A DNA stretch of 64,000 bases from Enterococcus faecalis_A (lineage in GTDB: Bacteria; Bacillota; Bacilli; Lactobacillales; Enterococcaceae), in NCBI GenBank assembly GCA_051295955.1, contig JBPDWA010000003.1:1-64000 (forward strand), written 5' to 3'. Of the stretch, positions 34,441 through 43,792 are shown piece after piece (the stretch's first letter is position 1; each line of letters begins with the position of its first letter). The translations under genes were made by a program, and so were the position numbers. The notes beneath the pieces were generated by a model. The model saw nothing but the letters and a program-made list of their open reading frames with translations, was not told where the DNA came from and did not search any database.

Positions 34441-36264
34441 ATGGATTATTTAAAACGCTTATTTATCGGGAAACCGTTAAAATCAGCTGAAAATGATGAT
34501 CGCAAATTAAGCCGTTTTGCTGCATTGGCGTTATTATCTTCTGATGCGTTATCATCAATTGCATATGGTACTGAACAAATTGTAGTCGTGTTAGTGGCAT
34601 TGTCCACGGCTGCTATTTGGTATTCCTTACCGATTGCAGCTTTTGTCATTATTTTATTAATTTCTTTAACACTATCTTATCGGCAAATTATCCATGCGTA
34701 TCCTCATGGCGGTGGTGCGTATGTGGTCAGCAGCGAGAACTTAGGGAAAAATGCTGGTCTAGTAGCTGGCGGTTCTTTGCTGGTAGATTATATGCTAACA
34801 GTAGCTGTTTCTGTTTCTGCCGGAGCTGAGGCAATCACTTCTGCAATTCCGGCGTTGTATCATCACCAAGTGGGGATCGCCATTGCCATTGTGTTGCTAA
34901 TTACTTTGATGAATCTGCGTGGCTTGCGGGAATCCGCATCATTTTTAATGTTGCCGGTGTATACCTTTATTGCCGTAATTACGTTGTTAATCGTAGTTGG
35001 TTTAGTCAAAATTGTTACTGGCATTGTTCCTTTAAATGCCACGGCACTTCCTGGCGCATTTGTTCCCGGAATTACGCTTGGTTTAGTCTTACGAGCTTTT
35101 TCTTCAGGTTCTTCTTCTTTAACCGGAGTTGAAGCAATCAGTAATGCCGTTCCTTTTTTCAAAAAGCCTCGTTCGAAAAATGCAGCTGGCACGTTAGCTT
35201 TAATGGCAACAATTTTAGGTTTTTTCTTTGTGGGCATTACCTTTATTAATTACTGGTATGGTATCGTACCTAAAACGGAAATGACGGTGCTAGCGCAGAT
35301 TGGTGAAGCAGTCTTTGGTCATAATTTCTTATATTACTTGTTACAATTTGCAACAGCTCTGATTTTAGCAGTGGCTGCCAATACTGGATTTTCTGCTTTT
35401 CCGGTTCTGGCCTATAACTTAGCAAAAGATAAATTCATGCCCCATATGTACATGGATCGTGGAGTTCGTTTAGGCTACTCCAATGGTATCTTAACGTTGG
35501 CGGCAGGTTCTATTGTCTTATTAATGATTTTCCAAGGGTCAACAGAGCGCTTAATTCCGCTTTACTCAATTGGCGTATTTATCCCATTTGCCTTATCACA
35601 AACAGGGATGGTAGTGAAATGGCACAAAGAAGGCAAAAATTGGCTGATAAAATCAACTGCTAATATTATCGGTGCTTTTATCTCTTTTGCAATTATCGCT
35701 ATTTTATTCGTCTATCGTCTTAATGATATTTGGCCGTTCTTTATTATTATGCCGGTCTTGATTTACCTGTTTTATCGAATTCACACGCATTACCGTAACG
35801 TGGCTGAACAGTTACGCTTGGAAGAAGATGCCAAGCTCCACGATTACGCAGGCAATACTGTAATTGTGTTAGTTGGTAATGTTACTAAAGCCAATGTCGG
35901 TGCGTTAAATTATGCACGTTCGATCGGAGATTATGTCGTGGCGATGCACGTGTCAATGGACGAAAATGTCTCTAAAGAAAAAGAAATTCAAGCGGAATTT
36001 AAAAAACATTTTCCGGATGTGCGCTTTTCTGTAGTTCATTCATCTTATCGTTCATTAGAAAATCCGATCGTGCGCTATGTGGACTTAGTTAGTAAAAATG
36101 CAGCGAAACACAATTACAGCACGACAGTTTTAATTCCGCAGTTTGTGCCGAATAAACGTTGGCAAAATATTTTGCACAACCAAACGAGCCTACGCTTGCG
36201 CTTGCGGCTATCTTGGCGAGAGAACATTATTATTGCCACCTATAACTATCACTTGAAAAAATAA
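34441..36264 (+). CDS. kimA: KimA-type potassium:proton symporter (APC superfamily)
   Basis: A 607-residue protein, the same length as B. subtilis KimA (YdaO). The N-terminal ~455 residues contain twelve hydrophobic segments. The first carries ALALLSSDALSSIAYGTEQI, the KimA signature loop, followed by YPHGGGAYVVSSENLG. The C-terminal ~150 residues are cytosolic, with a USP-like β-α start (NTVIVLVGNVTKANVGALNY). KimA proteins import K+ with H+ and are inhibited by c-di-AMP. The ATG follows AAAAAGGAGTGAAAAA. It converges with the opuC operon across a shared terminator, so two osmotic-stress systems sit side by side. Confidence 0.85.
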   Translation: MDYLKRLFIGKPLKSAENDDRKLSRFAALALLSSDALSSIAYGTEQIVVVLVALSTAAIWYSLPIAAFVIILLISLTLSYRQIIHAYPHGGGAYVVSSENLGKNAGLVAGGSLLVDYMLTVAVSVSAGAEAITSAIPALYHHQVGIAIAIVLLITLMNLRGLRESASFLMLPVYTFIAVITLLIVVGLVKIVTGIVPLNATALPGAFVPGITLGLVLRAFSSGSSSLTGVEAISNAVPFFKKPRSKNAAGTLALMATILGFFFVGITFINYWYGIVPKTEMTVLAQIGEAVFGHNFLYYLLQFATALILAVAANTGFSAFPVLAYNLAKDKFMPHMYMDRGVRLGYSNGILTLAAGSIVLLMIFQGSTERLIPLYSIGVFIPFALSQTGMVVKWHKEGKNWLIKSTANIIGAFISFAIIAILFVYRLNDIWPFFIIMPVLIYLFYRIHTHYRNVAEQLRLEEDAKLHDYAGNTVIVLVGNVTKANVGALNYARSIGDYVVAMHVSMDENVSKEKEIQAEFKKHFPDVRFSVVHSSYRSLENPIVRYVDLVSKNAAKHNYSTTVLIPQFVPNKRWQNILHNQTSLRLRLRLSWRENIIIATYNYHLKK

Positions 36265-36305
36265 AAAAAGCAGCAGTAGCCACGATTGGTTACTGCTGCT
36301 TTTTT
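36263..36305. terminator. Bidirectional terminator between kimA and opuCD
   Basis: An A-tract plus AAGCAGCAGTA (36263-36278) pairs with TACTGCTGCTT plus T-tract (36291-36305). It is symmetric and serves the two converging transcripts. Confidence 0.92.
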
Positions 36306-36313
36306 GGGACTCC

Positions 36314-36976
36314 TTAACGAGAGTGCTTGCTGGCTGGATCTAAACGGCGCTCAATCATGCCCAAGAACCAGTCGGTTATAATTGCCATCAAAGCGGTTGG
36401 TAAAGCTCCTACTAAAATAATAGATGTGCCGTCAGTGGCGTTGGTGCCGCGAATGATAATATCGCCTAAACCGCCAGCACCTACGAAAGCACCAATCGCT
36501 GTAATACCGATGGCGACCACTAGTGCATTACGAATCCCGGCCATAATGACTGAAACAGATAAAGGCAGTTCCACCATGTATAAACGTTGCCATTTCGTCA
36601 TGCCCATACCTTTACCGACATCCAAGATATTTTTGTCTACTTGAATCATTCCGGTATAAGTGTTTTTAATGATCGGCAACAACGAATAAAGAAAGACGGT
36701 TACCACTACTGTATTCACCCCCAAGCCAAGCGCCAGCATTAAAATGGAAAGCATGGCCAGGGAAGGGACGGTTTGAATAATGTTGGCTAAACGAATAATC
36801 CAGTTAGCCAGTTTACGTTTGCGGGAAATGAGAATGCCTACTGGAATCCCAATGATGGCTGCAAATAAAACTCCATAGATGGAAATTAGAAAATGTCTTA
36901 AAAACTGTTGAAACACGTAGCTGCCGTTTTGCTGAAAATAATAGATAAACTGTTGGAATAAATTCATGTTATTCAT
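36314..36976 (-). CDS. opuCD: Osmolyte ABC transporter permease (OpuCD-type)
   Basis: A 220-residue inner-membrane permease with five or six transmembrane helices. The binding-protein-dependent transport signature is visible as GMTKWQRLYMVELPLSVSVI (EAA loop, about residues 125-144), with GAFVGAGGLGDIIIRG near 162. It is the last gene of opuCA-opuCB-opuCC-opuCD and starts 3 bp after the binding-protein gene ends. With OpuCB it forms the channel for glycine betaine, carnitine or choline uptake during osmotic stress. The paired permease arrangement is that of OpuB/OpuC systems, not OpuA. Confidence 0.9.
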   Translation of the reverse strand: MNNMNLFQQFIYYFQQNGSYVFQQFLRHFLISIYGVLFAAIIGIPVGILISRKRKLANWIIRLANIIQTVPSLAMLSILMLALGLGVNTVVVTVFLYSLLPIIKNTYTGMIQVDKNILDVGKGMGMTKWQRLYMVELPLSVSVIMAGIRNALVVAIGITAIGAFVGAGGLGDIIIRGTNATDGTSIILVGALPTALMAIITDWFLGMIERRLDPASKHSR

Positions 36977-36979
36977 TCT

Positions 36980-37900
36980 TTACTCCCCCTCAAAATAATG
37001 ATGTTCTTGTAAAAACTTCTTGGCGACGACAGCAGGTTCCACCAAGTTATTGTCTGCTTCATAGTTTAGCTTTTGCATTTGTTCTGTCGAAATTTTGCCT
37101 GCTAAACGTTCCAGCGCATCGGCTACTTCCGGTGTTTGTTTTAGTAACTGATTGCTGACAACAGGTGCAGCATCATAAGGCGGGAAGAAGCGGCGATCAT
37201 CTTTTAGCATCACCAAGTCATAGCTACCAATACGGCCATCAGTTGAGTAACCAAGAATAACATCCATTTTGCCGGCATTGACGGCGTCATAAACCAAGCC
37301 AATCTGCATTGGTAAAATCGACTTAAATTGGAATTGATAGGCCTGTTTAAAGCCTTCATAACCGTCGCCTTCACGTGTAATCCATGCAGTATCGACACCA
37401 GCCACTAATTTATCAGCAACCTTGCCTAAATCACTCACGGTTTTTAAATGATATTTTTGTGCTGTTGCTTTAGTAACGATAAATGTATAGGTATTTTCAA
37501 AACCGTAGGAAGGGAACCAAGTTTGTTGATAACGGCTATTAAATTCTTTTTTGACGATGTCAAACGCTTTTTTCGGATCTTTCTCAGCCGGTAAGTGAAG
37601 TGTGGTTGTTAAATCAGTACCTGTATAGCGAGCCGCTGAAATGCTGGCGTCTCCATTAACCATCGCTTGATGATTGATCGTGGTAGTGGCTAAATTATTG
37701 ATGACTACAGTTTTTTTATCGGTATAATGTTCCACCATTCCTGCGATCAAGCTTCCCAGAATTTGAGCTTCGGACGTAATTCCCCCGGTGATGGCTACAG
37801 TCTCTTTATCAGAAGTTGAAGCTAAGCCCGGTAACGAACAGCCAGAAAACAATATGAGGCAACTCATTAACAAAAGCAACAACAATGATTTCTTCTTCAT
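36980..37900 (-). CDS. opuCC: Osmolyte-binding lipoprotein (OpuCC-type)
   Basis: A 306-residue lipoprotein: signal peptide KKKSLLLLLLMSCLILFSGC with the lipobox LFSGC, so the mature protein is tethered at about Cys20. The rest is an OpuAC-type substrate-binding domain (ITGGITSEAQILGSLIAGMV at the start, TDLTTTLHLPAE, and VILGYSTDGRIGSYDLVML). Substrates of the family are quaternary amines held in an aromatic cage; Trp and Tyr candidates are present (QTWFPSYGFENTY). It lies between the two permease genes, as in other opuC operons. Confidence 0.9.
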   Translation of the reverse strand: MKKKSLLLLLLMSCLILFSGCSLPGLASTSDKETVAITGGITSEAQILGSLIAGMVEHYTDKKTVVINNLATTTINHQAMVNGDASISAARYTGTDLTTTLHLPAEKDPKKAFDIVKKEFNSRYQQTWFPSYGFENTYTFIVTKATAQKYHLKTVSDLGKVADKLVAGVDTAWITREGDGYEGFKQAYQFQFKSILPMQIGLVYDAVNAGKMDVILGYSTDGRIGSYDLVMLKDDRRFFPPYDAAPVVSNQLLKQTPEVADALERLAGKISTEQMQKLNYEADNNLVEPAVVAKKFLQEHHYFEGE

Positions 37901-37904
37901 TCGT

Positions 37905-38540
37905 TTAGTCCTCCTCTCTCAAAGCTTTAGGTGTTAGATGATTTTCCACGAAACCTAAAAGAACATCCGCTAATAAAGCCAGTAGCGTAACTGGAATGGT
38001 TCCACCAAAAATCAATTCAGGCTGATAGTTGTTCAAACCGCTGAAAATTAAATCGCCTAAACCGCCAGCACCGATGTAAGAAGCTAGTGTCGCCCAGGCG
38101 ATCACATAAACGGCTGCTAAACGGATGCCTGCCATAATAGTTGGTAAAGCAATGGGAATTTCGACAGTCATGATAGATTGCAGGTTGGTCATTCCCATCC
38201 CTTTAGCGACGTCTCGATAATTCCAATCAACATTTTTCATGCCAATATACGTGTTTCTTAAAATCGGTAAAAGTGAATAAATGAATAACGCAATAATGGC
38301 TGGAAATTTACCTACACCAAAAAGGGGAATCATCAGGGCCAAAAGTGCTAGAGACGGGACTGTTTGTAAGGCGCTAGTCAAGCCAATTACAATGTTGGCA
38401 ATCTTAGGTAAGCGCGTCAGTAAAACTCCCAACGGCACAGCAATTAAAATTCCTAAAAATAAGGCAAAGAAAGAAATATAAAGATGCTCCAAACTTTTGG
38501 CTAGTATTTCAGAGCCATATTCATGAAAGAAGCTCATCAT
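37905..38540 (-). CDS. opuCB: Osmolyte ABC transporter permease (OpuCB-type)
   Basis: A 211-residue permease with five or six hydrophobic helices and the EAA-type loop KGMGMTNLQSIMTVEIPIAL (about residue 118) plus SYIGAGGLGDLIFSG. Two ATG codons begin the frame, and GAGGAGGCG lies upstream. It begins 3 bp after opuCA and is followed 4 bp later by opuCC. It pairs with OpuCD to form the transmembrane part of the uptake system. Confidence 0.9.
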   Translation of the reverse strand: MMSFFHEYGSEILAKSLEHLYISFFALFLGILIAVPLGVLLTRLPKIANIVIGLTSALQTVPSLALLALMIPLFGVGKFPAIIALFIYSLLPILRNTYIGMKNVDWNYRDVAKGMGMTNLQSIMTVEIPIALPTIMAGIRLAAVYVIAWATLASYIGAGGLGDLIFSGLNNYQPELIFGGTIPVTLLALLADVLLGFVENHLTPKALREED

Positions 38541-38543
38541 TTT

Positions 38544-39731
38544 TTACGCCTCCTCTTGCTTGTTTCCGTCTGGCTTAGGCTGGGAAGTTTCGACTGCTTC
38601 ACTGATCGAACCGTCAGCGCCCCAAATCACATCATATACAATATCTACAAGTGAAGCACGGGTTAAAATACCTACGACCCGATTTTGCTCGTCAACGACC
38701 GGTACATATTTTAAGCCCCGTTTTAAAATTCGTTGCAGCGCATCACGCAATAAAGCAGTTTTGCGAACATAAAAGACGTTTTTATTCAAAATATCTCCGA
38801 CACTTGAAACTTTGCCGCGTTGCCGATCCAAAGTTTCAACATCAATGAATCCCTTGAGAATGTGTGAGTTGTCAACTACTAATAAAGTATCTACCCGTTT
38901 TTCACGCATTAGTTTGATGGCTTCTTGTAATGATTTTTCCGGTGTGATAGTTACAGCGGCGTTTAACATCACTTCGCCAACGGTAGTAAAGTCCGGTTTG
39001 GCTTGAAGTAAGCGATCCTCACCAATTAATTCTTCAACGAATTCTGTTGCCGGATGTCGTAAGATGTTGTCTGGCGTATCAAATTGGATCACTTTTCCTT
39101 CGCTCATGATAGCAATCTTACTGGCCAGCTTTAATGCTTCGTCCATATCATGGGTTACAAAAACAATTGTTTTACCTAAGCGCTCTTGTAAGTCTTTGAC
39201 TAAGTCTTGCAATGCGTCGCGAGTAATCGGATCTAAAGCGCCGAATGGTTCGTCCATCAGTATAATATCTTGGTCAGCGGCTAAGGCGCGCACCACACCG
39301 ATTCTTTGCTGCTGTCCGCCAGATAGTTCATGGGGATAACGATCCAACATTTCCCGGGGAAGTTCTACTAAATCAATCATTTTTTCAGCGGTTTTGTTCC
39401 GATCTTCAAGGGGTATTTTTAATAACTTGGGAACAAGAGTTATGTTTTCACGAATCGTCATATGGGGCATTAAACCAATATTTTGAATCACATAACCGAT
39501 TTGACGACGCAATTCCACGGGATTAATGTTTTGAATGTCTTGCCCGTCGATTAAAATTTTTCCTTTACTGGGATCTGTCATGCGGTTAATCATCCGCATT
39601 GTCGTCGTTTTGCCACTGCCGCTAGTACCGATGAAGCAGATGAATTCGCCTTTTTCGAAAGATAAATTAACATCATCTACGGCAATTTTGCCACCTTTAT
39701 AAATCTTTGATACATGTTGAAATTCGATCAA
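38544..39731 (-). CDS. opuCA: Osmolyte ABC transporter ATPase with CBS domains (OpuCA-type)
   Basis: A 395-residue ATPase. I prefer the TTG at 39731, giving LIEFQHVSKIY like its relatives, with GAGGTGAG upstream; a GTG at 39740 overlaps that site. Walker A is GTSGSGKTTTMRMI (about residues 33-46), the signature is LSGGQQQR, and Walker B is DIILMDEPFGALD. A tandem CBS module (about 245-365) follows, which in listerial and lactococcal relatives senses ionic strength or c-di-AMP. The C-terminal tail is acidic (DGNKQEEA). It leads the opuCABCD operon, transcribed leftwards. Confidence 0.92.
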   Translation of the reverse strand: MIEFQHVSKIYKGGKIAVDDVNLSFEKGEFICFIGTSGSGKTTTMRMINRMTDPSKGKILIDGQDIQNINPVELRRQIGYVIQNIGLMPHMTIRENITLVPKLLKIPLEDRNKTAEKMIDLVELPREMLDRYPHELSGGQQQRIGVVRALAADQDIILMDEPFGALDPITRDALQDLVKDLQERLGKTIVFVTHDMDEALKLASKIAIMSEGKVIQFDTPDNILRHPATEFVEELIGEDRLLQAKPDFTTVGEVMLNAAVTITPEKSLQEAIKLMREKRVDTLLVVDNSHILKGFIDVETLDRQRGKVSSVGDILNKNVFYVRKTALLRDALQRILKRGLKYVPVVDEQNRVVGILTRASLVDIVYDVIWGADGSISEAVETSQPKPDGNKQEEA

Positions 39732-39740
39732 TGTACTCAC

Positions 39741-40117
39741 CTCAATTTTATTTTACGTAATGCTGTACTTCTCTAGTATGCTATAAAACCGCTAATTGGA
39801 CAAATCTGAAAGATTGCTAACAAGAAAAAAGTTAATTCGCTGTCGCTAAATTTGGCTGTATAAGCTGTTATAATTTAAGTATAACAAAAGGAAAATAACT
39901 TGTCCTGATTCAAGTTAGAAAGCAAAATGGTAAAAGGATGAGCGTTTGAAGCGACTGGAAAAAAAGAGAATGAAAAAATAGTCAGCTTTTTCTTGGTTAA
40001 CATTTGGACGGAAAAGTATAAGTTTGTGTCGTTTGAAGGTGACGGAAAGTAGTTTTTATTTATCTAAAAGCTTGAAATAAGTGCAAATCAGCGGTGGGAA
40101 AATTCTTTTTTGTTTTA
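39741..40117. other. Intergenic region upstream of opuCA
   Basis: About 375 bp carrying the leftward opuC promoter region and no gene I can support. It is AT-rich. The adjoining 40118-40410 segment is treated separately. Confidence 0.4.
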
Positions 40118-40146
40118 TTGACTAGCTTCGTTTTTTTCTTTAGAAT
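40118..40146 (+). promoter_or_regulatory. Sigma-A promoter of a candidate small RNA
   Basis: TTGACT (40118-40123), exactly 17 bp, then TAGAAT (40141-40146). This is close to consensus, with no open frame or ribosome site in the expected transcript. Confidence 0.65.
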
Positions 40147-40152
40147 AAACAT

Positions 40153-40410
40153 AACAAGAACGATAAAAAATAAAAAGGCACTTCATGATTCAGCGGCAAC
40201 TGAATCACGAAGCCTTGATTAGTCAACTGTTAACCCAACTGACCGTCAAGTTGCCCGTAAATCAATGCAAAACATTGATTGATTCCATTTTACTCAATTT
40301 TTGAAGAAATTTCCAGTCTTTCGATTGGTTTTTTCGTATGGATCAAATCGTGCTTTTTTGTTGAATGTGCAATGGCTGTGGGAAATAGTTTTCCGCAGCC
40401 ATTTTTATTG
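40153..40410 (+). ncRNA. Candidate structured small RNA between opuCA and queA
   Basis: Downstream of a near-consensus promoter come three consecutive hairpins: 40175-40216 (TGATTCAG/CTGAATCA with extended lower stem), 40224-40254 (two CAACT copies competing for one AAGTTG) and 40260-40280 (AATCAATG/CATTGATT). A terminator at about 40370-40408 (GGCTGTGGGAAA/TTTCCGCAGCC then TTTTT) closes a unit of about 258 nt. No plausible coding frame is present. It does not look like tmRNA, RNase P, SRP or 6S RNA. It could be an sRNA or the leader of queA, though the terminator and 270-bp distance favour an independent RNA. Confidence 0.4.
40369..40408 (+). terminator. Terminator of the candidate small RNA
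   Basis: ATGGCTGTGGGAAA pairs with TTTCCGCAGCCAT around a 4-nt loop, with one mismatch, followed by TTTTTATT. Confidence 0.75.
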
Positions 40411-40680
40411 TTCTTGCCAATGAAGGTTTTTTCTTGTAATACAAGTAAAACAGGAAATCTTCGTGAGTTTCTCGCTTGTGAATTGGGTTTAGCGTTATTC
40501 ACCTATCATCCCTTACCATTATTACAACCTTGACACAAGCGAGAACTTTATGGATAGAGCCTTGGGCTTTATTCCCTTAAAGGAGGCGTTAACCTTTTTA
40601 AAAGAAACGCTCGCCATAGCCAGAATTTGGAAAAAGTGGTAGAATAGCCAAGACAAATTTTAGTAAAGCGAGTGATTAGT

Positions 40681-41712
40681 GTGCTTAGTACCGAAGATTT
40701 TGATTTTGAACTTCCGGAAGAATTAATTGCGCAAACCCCGTTAGAGGATCGAGCAAGTTCACGCTTGTTAGTGTTGGATAAAAAAACGGGCAGCATGCAA
40801 GATAAACATTTTTCTGACATTTTAGAAGAGTTGAATCCAGGTGATGCGCTGGTGATGAACAATACTCGCGTTTTGCCGGCCCGTTTATACGGAGTCAAAC
40901 CAGAGACTGGCGGGCATTTAGAAGTTCTATTGTTGACCAATCAGACAGGAGATACTTGGGAGACCTTGATTAAACCAGCCAAAAGAGCTAAGGTCGGCAC
41001 TGAAATTCATTTTGGTGACGGACGTTTAAAAGCAGTGGTCACAGAAGAACTGGATCACGGTGGGCGGATTATTATGTTTGACTATGAAGGTATCTTTTTA
41101 GAAATATTGGAATCCTTAGGTGAAATGCCTTTACCGCCGTATATTAAAGAACGTTTAGAAGATCCGGATCGTTATCAAACCGTCTACGCAAAAGAAAATG
41201 GCTCAGCGGCTGCACCGACTGCTGGTTTGCATTTCACACAAGAGTTATTGACGAAAATCCAAGCCAAAGGTGTGAAGTTGGTTTATTTAACGTTGCATGT
41301 GGGTTTGGGCACTTTTCGACCAGTTAATGTGGATAACATTGAAGAACACCAAATGCACAGTGAATTCTATCGTCTGAACCAAGAAGCAGCCGATGCGTTA
41401 AATGAAGTTCGACAAAAAGGTGGACGAATCATTGCTGTAGGTACCACGTCAATTCGAACATTGGAAACGATCGGAACCAAGTTTAATGGAGAGATTCAAG
41501 CGGATAGTGGTTGGACGGACATTTTCATTACACCTGGCTATCAATTTAAAGTTGTCCAAGCTTTTTCCACTAACTTCCATTTACCAAAATCTACTTTAGT
41601 CATGCTAGTCAGTGCATTCGCTGGTCGTGAATTAACCCTACAAGCCTATCAGCATGCGATTGAGCAACGGTATCGCTTCTTTAGTTTTGGTGATGCTATG
41701 TTTGTAAAATAA
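40681..41712 (+). CDS. queA: S-adenosylmethionine:tRNA ribosyltransferase-isomerase
   Basis: A 343-residue enzyme that adds the epoxycyclopentane ring from SAM to preQ1 in tRNA, the penultimate step to queuosine. I start at GTG 40681 (VLSTEDFDFELPEELIAQTP), the usual family start; a GTG at 40672 is also in frame. Typical motifs are QTPLEDRASSRLLVLD, VMNNTRVLPARLYG, EHQMHSEFYRL and VGTTSIRTLET. The ribosome site is weak. It stands alone, with an apparent terminator at 41908-41956. Confidence 0.95.
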   Translation: MLSTEDFDFELPEELIAQTPLEDRASSRLLVLDKKTGSMQDKHFSDILEELNPGDALVMNNTRVLPARLYGVKPETGGHLEVLLLTNQTGDTWETLIKPAKRAKVGTEIHFGDGRLKAVVTEELDHGGRIIMFDYEGIFLEILESLGEMPLPPYIKERLEDPDRYQTVYAKENGSAAAPTAGLHFTQELLTKIQAKGVKLVYLTLHVGLGTFRPVNVDNIEEHQMHSEFYRLNQEAADALNEVRQKGGRIIAVGTTSIRTLETIGTKFNGEIQADSGWTDIFITPGYQFKVVQAFSTNFHLPKSTLVMLVSAFAGRELTLQAYQHAIEQRYRFFSFGDAMFVK

Positions 41713-42122
41713 TTTGGATTTTACAAGCAGGAAAATAGGCAGTGCGCTGAATTTGTATTATGATAAACAAGTGAAGGTACGATACATTCACAATTGGATG
41801 GACTTGATATTTTCTTCCCCAGATTAATAGTAAAGTACGGCATCCATGATCAAAAACAAACAAAAAGTTGCTGCTTAAAGCTTTTTTTGTTGCAACGTTC
41901 TTTAAATAAAAGGCAGAATCAAAGGTCAATCTGGCTTTTGAGCATTCTGCCTTTTTGCTATTTCATAGCGTATTCTTATAAAAACAGTTTGAAAATTGCT
42001 TTTTTAATCGATATTTTAGCGAATTTTTTTAAATAATTGCCAATACTTGTGGATTTGCATAGGCTTTTTTCAAAGTTATTGCTATAATAGCCTAGACAGA
42101 TTTTTGGAATGGAGGGAAAAAG
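41713..42122. other. Intergenic region between queA and uppS
   Basis: A 410-bp gap with no gene. It contains a long-stem terminator at 41908-41956 and, before it, a GTTGC/GCAAC pair around a T-rich loop at about 41867-41895. Ahead of uppS there is a TATAAT box at 42083-42088, which is probably its promoter. Confidence 0.45.
41908..41956 (+). terminator. Terminator downstream of queA
   Basis: AAAGGCAGAAT and ATTCTGCCTTT arms enclose about 25 nt, followed by T residues. Confidence 0.75.
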
Positions 42123-42935
42123 ATGTTCCATTTTTTTCCACAAAAAAATAAATATGTAGCAGCTAAAAGTTCTTACCAGTTTGACAAAAAAGGAGGGATT
42201 CCCCAGCACGTCGCCATTATTATGGACGGCAATGGCCGCTGGGCTCAAAATCGGCGCCTACCTCGGATTGCCGGACACAAAGAAGGCATGAATACCGTCA
42301 AAAAAATTACGAAGCATGCCAGTCGTTTGGGAGTCAAAGTGTTAACACTTTATGCCTTTTCAACAGAAAATTGGAAACGGCCCAACGATGAAGTCAGTTT
42401 TCTCATGCAGCTGCCGGTAGACTTTTTTGATACCTTTGTGCCTGAGCTGATCAAAGAAAATGTGAAAGTTCAAGTGATGGGCTACCAAGCTGATTTGCCA
42501 CAGCATACCCAAGTCGCAGTGCAACGAGCGATTGATCAAACCAAAGACAATACAGGCATGATTTTAAATTTTGCTCTCAATTATGGGAGTCGTGCAGAAA
42601 TCACCAGTGCAGTACAACGAATTGCCCAAGAAGTAGCGCAACAACAGTTAGCACCGGAAGCAATTTCTGAAGCAACTATTGCCCAATACTTGATGACGGG
42701 CTTTTTACCTGTTGAGCTAAGAGATCCGGAATTATTAATTCGCACCAGTGGAGAAGAGCGGGTTAGTAATTTTCTTCTTTGGCAAATTGCTTATAGTGAA
42801 CTGTACTTTACCGAAGCTTTTTGGCCGGATTTTTCAGAGGAGTTACTGGAAACGGCCATCGCAGCTTTTCAAAACCGCAACCGCCGTTTCGGCGGTTTAA
42901 AGGATAAGCAAATGACGAAGGAGGACAACGAGTGA
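42123..42935 (+). CDS. uppS: Isoprenyl transferase (undecaprenyl diphosphate synthase)
   Basis: A 270-residue cis-prenyltransferase making undecaprenyl diphosphate, the lipid carrier for cell-wall synthesis. The catalytic Asp lies in VAIIMDGNGRWAQNRRLPRI (about residue 38). YAFSTENWKRP and the C-terminal RTSGEERVSNFLLWQIAYSE are also typical. The ATG follows GGAGGGAAAAAG. It starts a compact run uppS-cdsA-dxr-rseP-proS and its stop overlaps the cdsA start by 4 bp. Confidence 0.95.
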   Translation: MFHFFPQKNKYVAAKSSYQFDKKGGIPQHVAIIMDGNGRWAQNRRLPRIAGHKEGMNTVKKITKHASRLGVKVLTLYAFSTENWKRPNDEVSFLMQLPVDFFDTFVPELIKENVKVQVMGYQADLPQHTQVAVQRAIDQTKDNTGMILNFALNYGSRAEITSAVQRIAQEVAQQQLAPEAISEATIAQYLMTGFLPVELRDPELLIRTSGEERVSNFLLWQIAYSELYFTEAFWPDFSEELLETAIAAFQNRNRRFGGLKDKQMTKEDNE

Positions 42936-43732
42936 GACAACGAGTAATTACAGCTGTTGTAGCGTTACTTATATTTATCCCGATTATTTGGTACGGCAGC
43001 TGGGCGATTGAATTTGCCGGGGTAGTACTAGCGATTGTAGGAGTTTACGAATTATTTAGGATGAAAGGGCTAGCGTTGTTGAGCTTTGAAGGAGTTTTGG
43101 CGGCTCTTGGAGCGGTGCTGTTAATATTGCCTCCGAGAAAATGGTTATTTTTCTTGCCGGAAAAAGTAGATTCATTTATTTTATTTTATGCGATTGTGTT
43201 AATTTTATTAGGCACGGCCGTCATTTCTAAAAATACCTATACGATTGATGAAGCCGGGTTTCCTGTGATCGTCAGTTTGTATGTAGGGGTAGGGTTTCAA
43301 AATTTTGTGCAAGCTAGACAAGCTGGTTTTGTAATTTTATTGTATGCTCTTTTTGTGATTTGGGCGACTGATATTGGCGCTTACTTAGTGGGACGTCAAT
43401 TCGGCAAGCATAAATTAATGCCGGAGGTTTCTCCTAACAAAACGATTGAAGGTGCTCTAGGCGGTATCATAGCGGCAGTAGTCGTTGCCTTGATTTTAAT
43501 AGTGACGACCTCAAAAACGATCGTTTTTCCTTATTCTTTACCCATGATGTTGCTTTTAACGGTCATCTTCTCAATAGTCGGTCAGTTTGGCGACTTGGTA
43601 GAGTCTTCTATTAAGCGGCATTACGGCTTCAAGGATTCCGGAAACATTTTGCCGGGACACGGCGGTATTTTGGATCGTTTTGATAGTTTGTTATTTGTCT
43701 TTCCCGTCATTCATTTATTTGGCGTCTTTTAA
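42932..43732 (+). CDS. cdsA: Phosphatidate cytidylyltransferase
   Basis: A 266-residue integral membrane enzyme making CDP-diacylglycerol from phosphatidate and CTP, the branch point of phospholipid synthesis. About eight hydrophobic segments are visible, and the family signature near the C terminus reads SSIKRHYGFKDSGNILPGHG followed by GILDRFDS. It starts at a GTG overlapping the uppS stop (GTGA), with a GGAGG site inside uppS. A 60-bp gap follows before dxr. Confidence 0.95.
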   Translation: MRQRVITAVVALLIFIPIIWYGSWAIEFAGVVLAIVGVYELFRMKGLALLSFEGVLAALGAVLLILPPRKWLFFLPEKVDSFILFYAIVLILLGTAVISKNTYTIDEAGFPVIVSLYVGVGFQNFVQARQAGFVILLYALFVIWATDIGAYLVGRQFGKHKLMPEVSPNKTIEGALGGIIAAVVVALILIVTTSKTIVFPYSLPMMLLLTVIFSIVGQFGDLVESSIKRHYGFKDSGNILPGHGGILDRFDSLLFVFPVIHLFGVF

Positions 43733-43792
43733 ACTAGCAACAGAAAGGAAGGTAGAAAAGCTCTGAATGCTCAGGGTTTTTCTTTTTACTAA

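Noticed and set aside
40153..40410. Known housekeeping RNA (6S, tmRNA, RNase P, SRP)
   Set aside because: The length and stems do not match. There is no tRNA-like end, no long central bubble of 6S type and no conserved SRP tetraloop domain.
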